Assembly (NCBI GenBank): GCA_965245735.1
Contig: CBDFAX010000039.1
Span: forward strand, 1-14,255
Source of the DNA: Abiotrophia sp965245735
GTDB taxonomy: Bacteria; Bacillota; Bacilli; Lactobacillales; Aerococcaceae
Reading direction: 5' to 3'
Length of the DNA: 14,255 bases
Under the pieces are notes generated by a model, which was given only the letters and a program-made list of their open reading frames with translations, was not told the DNA's origin and did not search any database. The position numbers and the translations under genes are program-made. This document shows positions 1 through 4,205 of this stretch, in pieces. Within the stretch, counting starts at the first letter, position 1, and each line of letters opens with the position of its first letter.

Positions 1-179
1 AGAAAGAATTAGAGTTAGAGAGAGAGGGAGAACAAGAAAGAGACCCTCGCCCCATGCATCCTGTTAATATTATAGATAGTACACGTAATATATATAGTAA
101 AAGTCCTACTAGCTTAGTAAGTAATAATAATATAGACGATGAGATAAACGATCTTCTAAATGAAATGTTCGAGCAATAG
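1..179 (+). CDS. 3' end of an unidentified gene, possibly a phage replication protein
   Basis: An open frame runs in from the left edge (first full codon at position 3) and stops at TAG 177-179, giving 58 visible residues. The visible part starts with a Glu/Arg-rich charged stretch (KELELEREGEQERD), then a Ser/Asn-rich linker, and ends in an acidic amphipathic segment (DDEINDLLNEMFEQ). Tails of this kind, with a flexible linker and a short acidic helix, are common at the C-terminus of DnaD-like phage replisome organisers. No catalytic or DNA-binding domain lies inside the window, so the identity is a guess from position at the head of a phage-like gene run. The purine-rich GAGAGA tract at 11-43 codes for the charged stretch. 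I am fairly sure that the frame is coding and unsure of its function. Confidence 0.55.
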   Translation, partial: KELELEREGEQERDPRPMHPVNIIDSTRNIYSKSPTSLVSNNNIDDEINDLLNEMFEQ

Positions 180-253
180 GCATCAAATCACGATTAGGTA
201 TAGGCCTAAATGTCTGAATAATACCACACACACTTACAAAGGAGAATTAACCA

Positions 254-544
254 ATGAGAAAACTTTATCCAATGCAAACCCGAATTAATAACGGCCCAAC
301 TAAGACTGAATACACCACCTACCAGGTAAAACGCGATGATCAAGAGCGGGTATTACTAAGCACTAGCTTCCTTAATGAAGAGGTTGAAGATAAAGCAGAC
401 CTCCTCCGACTCATTGCCGAAGATATGGAACAAGACCCACTATTAAGTTCATACACCCATGGTATGGATACCCGCCTAACCTCTATCACCTTAAAAGAAT
501 TCGAAGAGAATACTAGCGTCTTTATTTGGCTAAATAAGAACTAG
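254..544 (+). CDS. small hypothetical protein of the mobile region
   Basis: This encodes a soluble 96-residue protein with no signal peptide or membrane segment. The ATG is preceded by AAAGGAG at 238-244 with a 9-base spacer, which settles the start. The sequence is mixed and acidic in the middle (NEEVEDKADLLRLIAEDMEQD), compatible with a small alpha/beta fold. I do not recognise the family. The gene is followed after 11 bases by the 57-residue DUF3954-like gene, and the stop codon overlaps the sequence that serves as that gene's ribosome site (TAGGAGGG). The two are therefore probably translated from one message. Small, closely spaced unannotated genes between a replication gene and a packaging gene are typical of temperate phages and phage satellites of Firmicutes. 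Confidence 0.7.
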   Translation: MRKLYPMQTRINNGPTKTEYTTYQVKRDDQERVLLSTSFLNEEVEDKADLLRLIAEDMEQDPLLSSYTHGMDTRLTSITLKEFEENTSVFIWLNKN

Positions 545-555
545 GAGGGTATCTA

Positions 556-729
556 ATGGATGCATACACACAAGATACAGTCCAAAAGAAGCTGGTCCAA
601 GGCTTTATAGCACTAGCTAAAGATGGTAAAATTAGCTTAATCGAACCTCCTAGGTATGGGGAAATAACGATTATCTACCAGGACGGTAAGCCGGTACGGG
701 CAGATAAAAGAGAATCGAATAAATTGTAG
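556..729 (+). CDS. DUF3954-like small phage protein
   Basis: This encodes a 57-residue protein starting at ATG 556 behind a strong AGGAGGG (543-549). The second half contains a proline pair, a glycine, a beta-strand-like stretch and a QDGKP turn (PPRYGEITIIYQDGKPV). That pattern resembles the DUF3954 family, short phage proteins of about 50 residues with a PP...G...I.W..GKP signature and no known function. The match is by eye from memory, so the family name is tentative. The gene ends 19 bases before a strong factor-independent terminator and so closes the first transcription unit of the window. Confidence 0.6.
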   Translation: MDAYTQDTVQKKLVQGFIALAKDGKISLIEPPRYGEITIIYQDGKPVRADKRESNKL

Positions 730-748
730 TCTGACTAGAAGAACTAGA

Positions 749-790
749 GGACGTATAGCAGAGTTGTATATCTGTTATGCGTCCTTTTTA
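749..790 (+). terminator. rho-independent terminator of the first phage-like unit
   Basis: The arms at 749-762 and 771-784 (GGACGTATAGCAGA and TCTGTTATGCGTCC) pair over 14 bases with two G-U wobbles around an 8-base loop. A run of T follows from 785. This is a strong terminator and separates the small upstream genes from the next group, which starts at 810. Confidence 0.8.
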
Positions 791-809
791 TATACCCAGG
801 GGGGGTTAG

Positions 810-1286
810 ATGGATGAAGTTAAGAGCCTAATAGAATATTACCTGGCACTTCCGCAGCGCATTGAGTCGCTAGAGCTTGCCTTAAGAGCCGTCTCTTCAC
901 ACTACTATGCTGCCAAATCTTTCACTGGATGCGGCCTTCAAGGCGAATTTGCGGACGTACAGCGAGCCCTCTCGCCAGAGAAAGCCATTGTGGAGATACT
1001 AACCGACGAATCTATCATATCTACCCGGCTAGAGCGAGCTAGGACAAGGCTCCGGTTATTTACCGATGAATTTACCGTATTAGAGGTAAATGCCCTCAAA
1101 CACGAGTTATTAGCTGAATACGGGGCATCCCCTTTAATGATGCGAGTATACGACTATATTCAAGAAATAGAATTCTATATGACCGGCCACGTCCTAGGGG
1201 TAATCCCTTCCGATGAGATGAGCAACGCGTCCATGGTAGATATTGAGGTAATGGAAAATGAACTGAAGGAGTTGTTTGCAACATGA
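810..1286 (+). CDS. hypothetical phage-like protein, alpha-helical
   Basis: This encodes a 158-residue soluble, acidic, mostly helical protein. It opens with a helix (MDEVKSLIEYYLALPQRIESLELAL) and contains a central Arg/Glu-rich amphipathic region around residues 75-95 (RLERARTRLRLF). I do not recognise the family. The start ATG lies 5 bases after a run of seven G (GGGGGGG), an unusual but workable ribosome site. Its last codon and stop overlap the start of the next gene by 4 bases (ATGA at 1283-1286), indicating translational coupling with the sigma-like regulator. Its position suggests a partner of that regulator or a late-gene control function, but nothing in the sequence proves this. Confidence 0.7.
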   Translation: MDEVKSLIEYYLALPQRIESLELALRAVSSHYYAAKSFTGCGLQGEFADVQRALSPEKAIVEILTDESIISTRLERARTRLRLFTDEFTVLEVNALKHELLAEYGASPLMMRVYDYIQEIEFYMTGHVLGVIPSDEMSNASMVDIEVMENELKELFAT

Positions 1287-1714
1287 AGCCAGCATTTTTA
1301 ATTAAAGGTAAGTGCATGGTAAGCGTCACTAACTTATACCTATGCCGTATGTATCTAATTTCTAAGTTAAAGCATCAGGCCACACCGGACGAATTAGCAG
1401 AGCTCCAGGAGTTCATGGCTGCCCTCAAGAAGATGCCTCAAGACCTTGGGCGCTTACTCTATCTTAAGTATTTCACTATGGGAGGATATAGACCGCGTTA
1501 TCTAGGTCACCCTAGATCACAACACCGCAAGTTGCCGCTAGGCATAAGGCGTAATTGGTGTGCGAAGTGTGGCACTCACCCGGAAATGGCTGAAATCTTA
1601 GGGATCACACGCCAAGAAGTATCGTTTCTTGAGAAGCAAGCAGTAAAAGCCTTGGCTGAAACCTTGCTAGAAAAGAGGTTAGCGAATGCCCAAACCGAAG
1701 CTATGGAAGTATAA
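1283..1714 (+). CDS. sigma region 4 / ArpU-like phage transcription regulator with an internal insert
   Basis: This encodes a 143-residue protein. Residues about 30-66 form a helical segment (ATPDELAELQEFMAALKKMP...LGRLLYLKYF). Residues about 97-130 are a helix-turn-helix of the sigma-70 region 4 type (PEMAEILGITRQEVSFLEKQ). Phage late regulators of the ArpU/RinA kind have this layout, with LLYLKYF normally followed at once by G-x-T/S-H-x-E-x-A-E. Here about 30 extra residues separate the two halves (roughly residues 67-96). They are Arg-rich, with two His and a CxxC (WCAKCGTH). The reading frame stays open, so the gene may be intact with a zinc-binding loop, or may have gained a small insertion. 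AAGGAG about 11 bases upstream supports the ATG, which overlaps the previous stop. The likely role is activation of late or packaging genes of the element. Confidence 0.65.
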   Translation: MKPAFLIKGKCMVSVTNLYLCRMYLISKLKHQATPDELAELQEFMAALKKMPQDLGRLLYLKYFTMGGYRPRYLGHPRSQHRKLPLGIRRNWCAKCGTHPEMAEILGITRQEVSFLEKQAVKALAETLLEKRLANAQTEAMEV

Positions 1715-1898
1715 GCAGTACACCCTGGCGCAACTATTAGCAATAAGGGGAAAACTCTATCAGGAATCAAGAGAATGGGCCACTAAAGTTACGGAGGTCC
1801 ATAACAAACAAATGAATCGAGGTGAATATGAAGATGCAAAAGCGAATCAGGCTTTTATACAGCGACAGCAAAAAAGGCATCATGGAAGAACTAGCTGA
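1686..1898 (+). CDS. small hypothetical phage protein
   Basis: This encodes a 70-residue, strongly basic, helical protein (KLWKYKQYTLAQLLAIRGKLYQ) ending in a Gln/Arg/His-rich tail. It overlaps the end of the sigma-like gene by 29 bases in another frame, with a GAGG-type ribosome site about 10 bases upstream. I do not recognise it. The overlap style and spacing fit a phage operon. Its 3' end in turn overlaps the next small gene, and which of these frames is translated cannot be settled from sequence alone, although both show plausible amino-acid composition. Confidence 0.55.
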   Translation: MPKPKLWKYKQYTLAQLLAIRGKLYQESREWATKVTEVHNKQMNRGEYEDAKANQAFIQRQQKRHHGRTS

Positions 1899-2031
1899 AT
1901 TCAAACGTGAGCCGTGTGTATATAACCCCAAGGCGCCTAAGCTGATTGCACACCGTAACGGGCATTATACGGCCCTGGTGTGGTATCAATACAGAGAACA
2001 GGAGGTATATTGCCATGAGTCGACTCATTAG
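1882..2031 (+). CDS. small hypothetical phage protein
   Basis: This encodes a 49-residue product from ATG 1882 (AAAAGG about 4 bases upstream). Longer forms could start at GTG 1822, ATG 1828 or ATG 1834 behind GAGGTG (1819-1824), but these overlap the previous gene by 65-77 bases, so the short form is preferred. The body (KLIAHRNGHYTALVWYQYREQEVYC) alternates hydrophobic and polar residues like a small beta sheet, with His and Cys residues. The family is not recognised. It overlaps the next gene by 17 bases. Confidence in the start is low; confidence that the frame is coding is moderate. Confidence 0.5.
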   Translation: MEELAEFKREPCVYNPKAPKLIAHRNGHYTALVWYQYREQEVYCHESTH

Positions 2032-2185
2032 GAGGCTCGAGAAGTTGGAGAATGCCAGAGGCGGCGATATCCTTGAAGTGGCCTTCTTTGACCACGAGCC
2101 CACAGAATCGGAACGAGAGAAACTAGGACCAAATACCATAATTTTTATTGATGATATTGAGGAGGAAGAACAATGCAACAATTAG
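2015..2185 (+). CDS. small acidic hypothetical phage protein
   Basis: This encodes a 56-residue protein. The ATG at 2015 is chosen because GGAGG (2001-2005) sits 9 bases upstream; the frame is open further upstream, but no ribosome site supports a longer form. The N-terminus is basic (MSRLIRRLEKLEN), the middle is acidic and the C-terminus very acidic (DDIEEEEQCNN). A basic helix followed by an acidic tail suggests a protein-binding adaptor, but no family is recognised. It overlaps the preceding gene by 17 bases and the following coiled-coil gene by 13 bases. The stretch coding for the acidic tail doubles as the ribosome site of the next gene (GAGGAGG at 2159-2165). Confidence 0.6.
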   Translation: MSRLIRRLEKLENARGGDILEVAFFDHEPTESEREKLGPNTIIFIDDIEEEEQCNN

Positions 2186-2745
2186 TAACAAAAACACAGA
2201 ATCTTATTGAAAAATACCGTAGTAATAATGCCAGAGGTGTATATGACAAAGAATACTTGCGGAAAGAGTTCCAAAAGGAGTGCGCAGAATTAAAGGTTGA
2301 GACCATTCAGGCAGTGAAAGATAAGATTATCAAGTTCTCTGACGAAATGCGTAAACTCAAAGAGAAAAGTAATGAGATTGTACCTAGAAAACCGACAATT
2401 GAGGAATTGTTAGACCGTCAAGAACTGACGCTTAAGGTCGAGTTGATGCCAACGGCAACTTTGAAAGAATACGCAGCAGAAACACTTCGTGCTCCTCATA
2501 GCGAGTATACTGAACTGTTTTTAGAGAAGGCTCTAAGGGACAAAGGCCTTGGGGAATACATGGATGCTCTCCTAATGGAACGAGATTTTAAAGCAGAATC
2601 AGATTCACGATATAAAACACTCAAAGCAGAAAAAGAGGCCTTAGAACTAGAGTTGGGTTTTGGTGGCGAATTTGCCACTACTAGATCCAATGGCCAAGTT
2701 GCTTTGATTAGCGGTGACGAAATAGCGAAGCTAGCGGGCTTCTAG
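2173..2745 (+). CDS. coiled-coil phage-like protein upstream of the TerS-like gene
   Basis: This encodes a 190-residue, highly charged protein. There are two long predicted helices rich in Lys/Glu: residues about 25-70 (including KVETIQAVKDKIIKFSDEMRKLKEK) and about 135-165 (ESDSRYKTLKAEKEALELEL). A region around PTIEELLDRQELTLKVEL joins them, and the Gly-containing C-terminus ends DEIAKLAGF. There is no signal peptide, membrane segment or enzyme motif. GAGGAGG 8 bases upstream fixes the ATG. It lies 8 bases before the helix-turn-helix gene thought to encode a small terminase subunit. Coiled-coil proteins in this position can be scaffold-like or packaging-redirecting proteins in phages and satellites, but that is inference; the family itself is not recognised. 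Confidence 0.7.
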   Translation: MQQLVTKTQNLIEKYRSNNARGVYDKEYLRKEFQKECAELKVETIQAVKDKIIKFSDEMRKLKEKSNEIVPRKPTIEELLDRQELTLKVELMPTATLKEYAAETLRAPHSEYTELFLEKALRDKGLGEYMDALLMERDFKAESDSRYKTLKAEKEALELELGFGGEFATTRSNGQVALISGDEIAKLAGF

Positions 2746-2753
2746 GTGATGCT

Positions 2754-3125
2754 ATGTCCAACCTAACACCCCGTCAGGAGAAGTTTTTACTCGCTCTTCT
2801 ATCGGAGCCTTCGGTCAATCAAGCATGCCGCACCGCTGGCATATCTCCAAAGACCGGAAGAAACTATCTTCGTAACGAAGTATTCAGTGAGGCCTACAAG
2901 AAGATGCGACGGGAGATTATGAAGCAAACAACCGCACGCCTACAGTTTTTAGCGCTAAAAGCAACCCAAGAACTAGAGAAGATTCTAGATAATCCCAAAG
3001 CTAGCCCATACGCCAAGATAAACGCTGCCCAACTAGTACTTGATAAAGCGTATAAAGGGCTGGAATTAGAGGATCTAGAAGAACGTATCGAACGCTTGGA
3101 GCAGATGACAGATAATAACAAATAA
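2754..3125 (+). CDS. phBC6A51-type helix-turn-helix protein, likely small terminase subunit
   Basis: This encodes a 123-residue protein. Residues 5-45 hold a helix-turn-helix that opens LTPRQEKFLLALLSEPSVNQ and continues ACRTAGISPKTGRNYLRN. This is characteristic of the phBC6A51 family and of small terminase subunits that bind the packaging site. The rest is helical, with residues about 85-120 forming an acidic/basic coil (ELEDLEERIERLEQM) that could drive oligomerisation. In phages this protein recognises pac/cos DNA and hands it to the large terminase. No large terminase gene follows, although 1.2 kb of sequence lies before the core chromosome. That arrangement, a lone TerS near one end, is the hallmark of phage-inducible islands that hijack a helper phage's large terminase. 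Start: ATG 2754, with AGGTGAT just upstream. Confidence 0.7.
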   Translation: MSNLTPRQEKFLLALLSEPSVNQACRTAGISPKTGRNYLRNEVFSEAYKKMRREIMKQTTARLQFLALKATQELEKILDNPKASPYAKINAAQLVLDKAYKGLELEDLEERIERLEQMTDNNK

Positions 3126-3147
3126 AGGAGTTTTAAAAATATGAAAC

Positions 3148-3273
3148 ATGAAAAATTGCAAACCATCATGGCCAAAACCAACTTACGGCATTGGTGATAG
3201 TGTATCGTTTGACCGTCTTTCTAGTCCCGTAACCTTCTGGAGCCTAGAAAAGATGCTAAGTGGCCAAGAATAA
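3148..3273 (+). CDS. doubtful small ORF, possibly frame-disrupted
   Basis: AAAGGAG at 3124-3130 is ideally placed (10 bases) for ATG 3141, but that frame ends after 18 residues at 3197. The neighbouring frame, from ATG 3148 or ATG 3169, runs to TAA 3273 and has protein-like content (TYGIGDSVSFDRLSSPVTFW). A single-base change near 3150-3170 would join the good ribosome site to the good frame, so this may be a decayed or frameshifted gene of about 43 residues. It directly follows the TerS-like gene. No family is recognised. Confidence 0.3.
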   Translation: MKNCKPSWPKPTYGIGDSVSFDRLSSPVTFWSLEKMLSGQE

Positions 3274-3275
3274 GC

Positions 3276-3314
3276 TAGAATCACGTTGATTCTATAATCA
3301 AGAATTTGTATAAT
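3276..3314 (+). promoter_or_regulatory. sigma-A promoter with an inverted-repeat operator over the -35 box
   Basis: The -35 box TTGATT (3286-3291) and the -10 box TATAAT (3309-3314) are separated by exactly 17 bases. The -35 box lies inside a perfect inverted repeat, TAGAATCA-CGT-TGATTCTA (3276-3294), whose placement is typical for a repressor site. It drives the gene at 3345. The repeat is not followed by a T run, so a terminator role is unlikely. Confidence 0.6.
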
Positions 3315-3344
3315 GTCGGTGTAGAGAGTAGAGGAGGTGCTGGA

Positions 3345-3527
3345 ATGGAAACAATGAAATTACCTAGCAAAGAAACTTTAGTTTACTTAGATAAGGTAGA
3401 ACCTTGGGTTGTAAACGGAGAGGTTACCGACAAGGGTGTTAAACTTATTTTTAGAGACAGTACGCCTCAATCGATTTTTGATTTATTAGATGAAATCAAG
3501 GATAAACTAGACTTTAATATTTTATAA
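3345..3527 (+). CDS. small hypothetical protein under its own promoter
   Basis: This encodes a 60-residue protein. ATG 3345 is preceded by GAGGAGG (3331-3337) at good spacing; upstream in-frame sequence lies in the promoter and is not used. The product is acidic and soluble (LVYLDKVEPWVVNGEVTDKG, ending DLLDEIKDKLDF). It has no recognised family. It has its own promoter with an operator-like inverted repeat and its own weak terminator, so it is transcribed apart from the packaging-like operon. Single-gene units near the end of a mobile element are often accessory cargo or expressed in the lysogenic state, but the sequence does not reveal a function. Confidence 0.6.
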   Translation: METMKLPSKETLVYLDKVEPWVVNGEVTDKGVKLIFRDSTPQSIFDLLDEIKDKLDFNIL

Positions 3528-3551
3528 GCACCTTTTAGAGGTACTTTATTT
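3526..3551 (+). terminator. weak hairpin terminator
   Basis: AAGCACCT (3526-3533) pairs with AGGTACTT (3539-3546) with one mismatch around a 5-base loop, followed by TATTTG. The stem begins within the stop codon. It has the same design as the better terminator after the next gene. Confidence 0.45.
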
Positions 3552-3600
3552 GCACGCGTTAAGGGCATAGAAAGAATCAAATCGAAATAAGGTGATTTAA

Positions 3601-3801
3601 GTGAAAGCATACTATGTAACCACAACTGAAAATCCTAAGGTACTCAAATTTGATGTTGATACTATGTATGTTTTTGATGGCCTATGGAAAGCTAGTTTTT
3701 ACTGGTTTGATAAAATCCTTGTAAGTGACTACGTCGATTTCGATGAAATAACAGAAGAAAAGGCCTACGAACTCATTGGTCGTATGGTCGCCAAATTCTA
3801 G
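3601..3801 (+). CDS. small hypothetical protein with GTG start
   Basis: This encodes a 66-residue soluble protein rich in aromatic residues (FDGLWKASFYWFDKIL) and acidic residues (DYVDFDEITEEKAYELIGRM). The start is GTG 3601 behind AAGGTGAT; no ATG lies near the ribosome site. The family is not recognised. The stop codon is embedded in a UUCG-loop terminator. This is the last convincing protein gene on the plus strand before the presumed attachment site, in a position used for accessory cargo genes in many phages and satellites. No clear promoter of its own is visible, so it may depend on read-through of the weak terminator upstream. Confidence 0.6.
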   Translation: MKAYYVTTTENPKVLKFDVDTMYVFDGLWKASFYWFDKILVSDYVDFDEITEEKAYELIGRMVAKF

Positions 3802-3825
3802 CGCCTTTCGAGGTGCTTTCTCTTT
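3800..3825 (+). terminator. UUCG-loop terminator overlapping a stop codon
   Basis: AGCGCCT (3800-3806) pairs with AGGTGCT (3811-3817), with one G-U pair, closing a stable TTCG tetraloop. TTCTCTTT follows. It terminates the 66-residue gene, and the T tract runs into the -35 box of the next promoter. Confidence 0.7.
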
Positions 3826-3852
3826 GCCTTAGGGTATAAGTAATGATAGAAT
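3824..3852 (+). promoter_or_regulatory. extended -10 promoter for a small RNA
   Basis: TTGCCT (3824-3829), a 17-base spacer and TAGAAT (3847-3852) preceded by TGA (extended -10). Transcription would begin near 3859. No credible plus-strand reading frame follows before the terminator at 3945. Confidence 0.5.
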
Positions 3853-3858
3853 CGAAGT

Positions 3859-3945
3859 ATGAAGGGACTTGCTCCCATATTTTTAGCCTGGAGAGTCTCC
3901 AATTAGAGCCGGCTGCCTGATCGTGTGGTTGGCTTTTTTCTTTTC
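3859..3945 (+). ncRNA. candidate small RNA of about 85 nt, possible type I antitoxin-like
   Basis: A promoter ends at 3852 and a hairpin with a T run ends at about 3945, leaving a transcript of about 85 nt with no open frame of note. It contains GGGA-CTTGC-TCCC (3864-3876), a TGGAG-AGT-CTCCA hairpin (3889-3901) and the terminator stem. The opposite strand carries a short frame, with no start codon where one would be expected, ending in YDALFLYTLEFTWKRKKPTT. This faintly recalls the small hydrophobic Hol-Tox type toxins of Lactobacillales, whose mRNA ends converge on an antisense RNA. The RNA itself is reasonably supported by promoter plus terminator. The antitoxin role is speculative. Confidence 0.45.
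3907..3945 (+). terminator. terminator of the candidate small RNA
   Basis: AGCCGGCTGC (3907-3916) pairs with the bases ending at 3933 (GTGGTTGGCT), with several G-U wobbles, followed by TTTTTTCTTTT from 3934. Confidence 0.6.
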
Positions 3946-4017
3946 CATGTAAATTCCAAGGTATACAAAAAGAGCGCATCATAATTGATACGCCCAACCG
4001 TCCGTGGGATATAAACT

Positions 4018-4041
4018 GGTTTAGATATCGGGTTAGATAAC
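4018..4041. repeat. tandem 12-base direct repeat
   Basis: GGTTTAGATATC is followed directly by GGGTTAGATAAC, identical at 10 of 12 positions. Direct repeats about 100 bases inside an element end can be integrase or excisionase arm sites; this is inference. Confidence 0.4.
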
Positions 4042-4056
4042 GAGGAGTGCCAATCA

Positions 4057-4188
4057 GTGACAATAGGTAACAAATCAACAACAACCCTGGTAATATTGGG
4101 CTTTTTGCTAGCCAATGATGCGATTCAGATTTACCTGATTGCTCCCCACCGTCTCCGTTATGTCAGACAAAAAAGCCATCCCACGTAA
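4057..4188 (+). CDS. doubtful 43-residue hydrophobic peptide
   Basis: GTG 4057 is preceded by GAGGAG (4042-4047) at a 9-base spacing. The peptide has one potential membrane segment (LVILGFLLANDAIQIYLIA) and a basic C-terminus. A possible promoter, TTGATA/TATAAA with a 19-base spacer (3985-4015), lies upstream. However, the frame runs through the presumed attachment core and into the terminator stem, so its 3' half may be coding only by chance. If real, a small hydrophobic peptide beside a candidate antisense RNA would suggest a toxin-like role. Confidence 0.25.
   Translation: MTIGNKSTTTLVILGFLLANDAIQIYLIAPHRLRYVRQKSHPT
4142..4156 (+). other. candidate attachment-site core (tmRNA or tRNA 3' end)
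   Basis: CTCCCCACCGTCTCC resembles the last bases of a tmRNA or tRNA gene: the 3' arm of the T stem plus the 3' acceptor strand. The 3' end CTCCCACCGTC(T/C)CC is typical of Firmicutes ssrA, and GTCTCC can pair with a GGGGAC 5' end with one G-U. The T loop and the rest of an RNA gene are absent, as expected of the distal att site of an element inserted in ssrA. The recognition is by eye and could be chance. Confidence 0.4.
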
Positions 4189-4200
4189 GGATGGCTTTTG
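4170..4200. terminator. bidirectional terminator
   Basis: AAAAGCCATCC (4171-4181) pairs perfectly with GGATGGCTTTT (4189-4199). On the minus strand it ends in TTTTTTG and closes the YczE-like gene, whose stop lies at 4206. On the plus strand it ends in TTTT and could terminate transcripts arriving from the left. Confidence 0.85.
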
Positions 4201-4205
4201 ACATT

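Noticed and set aside
3859..3945. Riboswitch or T-box leader
   Set aside because: No gene follows the terminator in range and no T-box or known aptamer core sequence is visible; a free small RNA fits better.
3773..4084. Minus-strand open frame of 103 residues
   Set aside because: It has no ribosome site, spans a plus-strand terminator, a promoter and a gene end, and its composition does not look like a protein. At most its end overlaps a decayed small toxin frame on the same strand.
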